This document shows, one piece after another, positions 61,979 to 64,000 of a stretch of DNA of 64,000 nucleotides. The stretch is from positions 62,001 to 126,000 of the forward strand of contig NZ_BMMF01000007.1 in the NCBI RefSeq assembly GCF_014645695.1, read 5' to 3'. The position numbers and the translations under genes were made by a program. The DNA is from Salinarimonas ramus (GTDB taxonomy: Bacteria > Pseudomonadota > Alphaproteobacteria > Rhizobiales > Beijerinckiaceae). Position 1 is the stretch's first letter, and every line of letters begins with the position of its first letter. The notes below the pieces were generated by a model that saw only the letters and a program-made list of their open reading frames with translations, searched no databases and was not told where the DNA came from.

Positions 61979-62178
61979 GGGTTAATGAGATGTCGCCTAG
62001 ATCTCACAAGGCCTCGCGCCTTTTCAGATGAATATCGGCGTATCTTTCTGGGATTGGCCTGAAAGCGGAAACTTGTCGTTCATCCTGTCGTTTAAACTCG
62101 TTTTTATCGGAGCAACCTAGTTTCGCCTCATGAACGAGCCGGGAAGCCGGCCAGTACAGAAAAACAGTGAGGCGCATG

Positions 62179-62694
62179 ATGAACACTCTGGCGAAGTCCA
62201 TCGTCGAGCCCGTGTCCCAGGAGGACGCCGAGGCCCCCGTGAAGCCCGCCTACCTGGAGGCGCTCCACCTCGTCGAGCGCCTGCACCGGCGCCTCCTCGA
62301 CGTGATCAAGGACGAGTTCGAGCGTCGCGGTCGCGACGACGTCAACTCGGTCCAGGCCCTGCTCCTCTACAATATCGGCGACAAGGAGCTGACCGCGAGC
62401 GAGCTGCGCACCCGCGGCTACTATCTGGGCTCGAACGTCTCCTACAACGTCAAGAAGCTCGTCGAGATGGGCTATCTCCACCACGCCCGCTCGCGCGTCG
62501 ACCGCCGCGCGGTGCGCATCTCGCTCACCGAGAGCGGCAAGGAGGTGCACGACATCGTGCACGCGCTCTACGAGAAGCACTCGCGCACCATCGCGCCCAT
62601 CGGCGGCATCTCGGACGAGGACTTCGTGCGCCTCAACACGGCGCTGACGCGGCTCGAGCGCTTCTGGACCGACCAGATCCGCTACCGTCTCTGA
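62179..62694 (+). CDS. ldtR: LdtR-type MarR family regulator
   Basis: A 171-residue winged-helix regulator of the MarR family, matching LdtR, which in Liberibacter and Sinorhizobium controls an L,D-transpeptidase gene and stress tolerance. Core: LYNIGDKELTASELRTRGYYLGSNVSYNVKKLVEMGYLHHARS in pieces (residues about 70-110), with the recognition helix in GSNVSYNVKKLVEMGYL. ATG 62179 has GAGG six bases upstream; ATG 62176 and GTG 62167 are alternatives. The AT-rich 200 bases upstream probably hold its own operator. Confidence 0.9.
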   Translation: MNTLAKSIVEPVSQEDAEAPVKPAYLEALHLVERLHRRLLDVIKDEFERRGRDDVNSVQALLLYNIGDKELTASELRTRGYYLGSNVSYNVKKLVEMGYLHHARSRVDRRAVRISLTESGKEVHDIVHALYEKHSRTIAPIGGISDEDFVRLNTALTRLERFWTDQIRYRL

Positions 62695-62796
62695 CGAATT
62701 CGGACAGGAACACCGACGACGACACCGGGGGCCGGGGGGCCCGACGGGCGACACGCGGGCGGCGCGGCCGGGAGGCTTCGCCGCCCGCTTCCGCGT

Positions 62797-63537
62797 TCAG
62801 CGCAGGTCGGACGCGTAGTGCACCCTGTCCGTCCGGCACAGCGACAGGCGCCATTCCACCGGCGCGCCGTCGATGGCTGTGGCGACGCGGTCGACCTGGA
62901 GGAGCGGGGCGCCCTCCGCGACGCCGAGCGCCGCCGCGATCCCGGCGGGGGCGCCCATCGCCTTCAGCCGCTCCACGGCGCGGGCGACGGGGACGCCGTA
63001 GGAGGTCGCGTACATCTCGTAGAGATTGTTGGGCAGCTCGCGCTTCTCGAGATCGGCGAAGCGCGCCTTCTCGACGACGATGCGCTCGTGCACGCAGACC
63101 TCGCCGTCGAGCGCCCGCACGCGCTCGAGGCGGGTCACGCGCGCACCGCGCGCGAGGGAGAGCCGCGACGCCTCGGCGGCGTCGGCGCGGCCCGAGCCCA
63201 CCGAGAGGAAGCGGCTCGTGGGGAAGCGCGCCGGTCCGTCGTCGGGCACGAGCTTGAAGAACTGGAACAGGATGCGCGCGTCGTCGTGGCGCGCGACGTA
63301 GGTGCCCCTGCCCTGCCGGCGCACCACGAGCCGCTCCGCCGCCATGGCGTCGAGCGCCTTGCGCACGGTGCCCTGCGAAACGCCGAGATCGGCCGCGAGC
63401 TCCGGCTCGCTCGGGATCGCCGCGCCCGCCTGCCAGACGCCGTCGGAGATGCGCTTGACGAGCACGTCCCGCACCTGCCGATAGAGCGGGCGATATCCCA
63501 GCGCATCCTGCGCCGCCCCGCGCTCGATCATGACCAC
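62797..63537 (-). CDS. GntR/HutC-family transcriptional regulator with UTRA domain
   Basis: A 246-residue regulator. The GntR winged-helix domain (residues 12-78) contains AAIPSEPELAADLGVSQGTVRKALDAMAAERLVVRRQGRGTYVA in pieces. The UTRA effector domain (about 95-240) contains LERVRALDGEVCVHERIVV and GVAEGAPLLQVDRVATAIDG. Members usually sense histidine, sugar-phosphates or related metabolites. No obvious target operon lies in the window; the adjacent gene is a small hypothetical one. ATG 63537 or the ATG two codons later (63531) starts it. Confidence 0.92.
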   Translation of the reverse strand: MVMIERGAAQDALGYRPLYRQVRDVLVKRISDGVWQAGAAIPSEPELAADLGVSQGTVRKALDAMAAERLVVRRQGRGTYVARHDDARILFQFFKLVPDDGPARFPTSRFLSVGSGRADAAEASRLSLARGARVTRLERVRALDGEVCVHERIVVEKARFADLEKRELPNNLYEMYATSYGVPVARAVERLKAMGAPAGIAAALGVAEGAPLLQVDRVATAIDGAPVEWRLSLCRTDRVHYASDLR

Positions 63538-63549
63538 ACCCGTCCTCTG

Positions 63550-63577
63550 CTCTTCGATCAGCTATCTTATAGAAGAG
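63550..63577. promoter_or_regulatory. Inverted repeat upstream of the GntR-type gene
   Basis: CTCTTC (63550-63555) and GAAGAG (63572-63577) flank an AT-richer centre containing CTATCTTATAG. It lies 13-40 bases before the regulator start. It could be an autoregulatory site; the symmetry is imperfect. Confidence 0.35.
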
Positions 63578-63631
63578 TGAGGAGAGGACAAGCGGTTGCG
63601 TGTATTCCATGCCACCGCCCGATCCGGCACG

Positions 63632-63997
63632 CTAGCGGCACGCTTCCTCGAGCAGCGTCGCGACGAGCCGATCGCGATCCTCGGCGTCCTCGGCGAACAG
63701 CTCCGGGTCGAGCTGATCCTTCAGGGCCGCGACCTTGAGCGCGAGGTCGTCGCGCGTCTCGCCGGGAAGCCTGATCAGCGTTCGTGCGAGCGCGTCGCAG
63801 GCTCTGAGGAGCGCGACCTGAGCCTCGTCGAGCGCCGCGTACTCCCGGCGCAGGCGCATGTCGTCCGCGGCCGCCAGTGAGGCTTTCTCCGCAGGGGTGA
63901 CGATCGCCCAGAGCGCGCGGTGGCAATCGCGTGCGTCCGAGAGGATCGCGGAGAGCCGCCTCACGCGCGTGTTCGTGCTATCAACGGCTCGCGGCAT
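63632..63997 (-). CDS. Hypothetical helical protein
   Basis: A 121-residue predicted all-helical protein (RRLSAILSDARDCHRALWAIVTPAEKASLAAADDMRLRREYAALDEAQVALLRACDALARTLIRL in pieces), with balanced charge and no long low-complexity run. This is better than a random GC-rich frame. ATG 63997 is close to the window end, so its ribosome binding site and a possible longer N-terminus are outside. I recognise no family. It is upstream of the GntR gene on the same strand. Confidence 0.55.
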   Translation of the reverse strand: MPRAVDSTNTRVRRLSAILSDARDCHRALWAIVTPAEKASLAAADDMRLRREYAALDEAQVALLRACDALARTLIRLPGETRDDLALKVAALKDQLDPELFAEDAEDRDRLVATLLEEACR

Positions 63998-64000
63998 GCG

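Overview
The window is high-GC DNA with the gene content of an alphaproteobacterium of the order Hyphomicrobiales (Rhizobiales). This rests on order-typical genes: rcdA (DUF1465), the DUF1013 cell-cycle regulator, ldtR with its DUF6163 neighbour, DUF1192, DUF1127 proteins, a DUF3369 hybrid kinase and a cysteine-poor HemB. A Salinarimonas- or Methylobacterium-like genus is a guess. About 62 protein genes, two tRNAs and one probable small RNA can be supported; no transposase, phage gene or CRISPR array was recognised.

0-20 kb is mostly housekeeping and general metabolism: aldo/keto reductase, M19 dipeptidase, GST, a sorbosone/glucose dehydrogenase-like beta-propeller, haloacid dehalogenase, an orphan HisKA_2 histidine kinase, a CelD-like acyltransferase, a TetR-RND efflux unit with two phased operators, a TRAP dicarboxylate-type transporter, citrate synthase and glutamyl-tRNA synthetase.

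19.7-33 kb is a coherent catabolic locus. A sugar/polyol-type ABC importer is followed by a histidinol-dehydrogenase-like enzyme of the sulfopropanediol dehydrogenase type, an SDR, a LacI regulator, a double-NTF2 protein, a bicupin, a MetE-C-like zinc methyltransferase and an alpha/beta hydrolase. A second double-NTF2 gene is divergent. A palindrome in the divergent promoter is a good candidate LacI operator. The substrate is unknown; the enzyme set does not match a pathway I know.

33-40 kb is a complete lasso-peptide cluster of the kinase/nucleotidyltransferase class: divergent nucleotidyltransferase (N), 55-residue precursor (A), PqqD-like B1, B2 protease, lasso cyclase (C), HPr-kinase-like K and an ABC exporter (D), abutting the 3' end of a tRNA-Gly gene. 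The predicted core has 24 residues, a Gly1-Asp9 ring and a C-terminal Ser.

40-46.5 kb holds tRNA-Tyr/tRNA-Gly, rlmB and a cell-cycle neighbourhood (rcdA, DUF1192, quinone oxidoreductase, DUF1013). Between rcdA and DUF1192 lies a well-formed three-way-junction RNA with a Rho-independent terminator and a perfect CtrA box just upstream.

46.4-53 kb is a four-gene minus-strand signalling operon (kinase, peptide-type ABC binding protein, receiver-DUF3369-kinase, response regulator) joined by three successive ATGA overlaps. 53.3-54.4 kb holds small proteins. hemB follows, then a visibly AT-richer three-gene insert (56.0-59.2 kb: ATP-grasp ligase, Ddl-like ligase, EamA exporter) that looks horizontally acquired and could make and export a small amide-linked product. 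The right end returns to ordinary genes: a DMT transporter, a HIBYL-CoA-hydrolase-like enzyme, DUF6163, ldtR, and a GntR/UTRA regulator.
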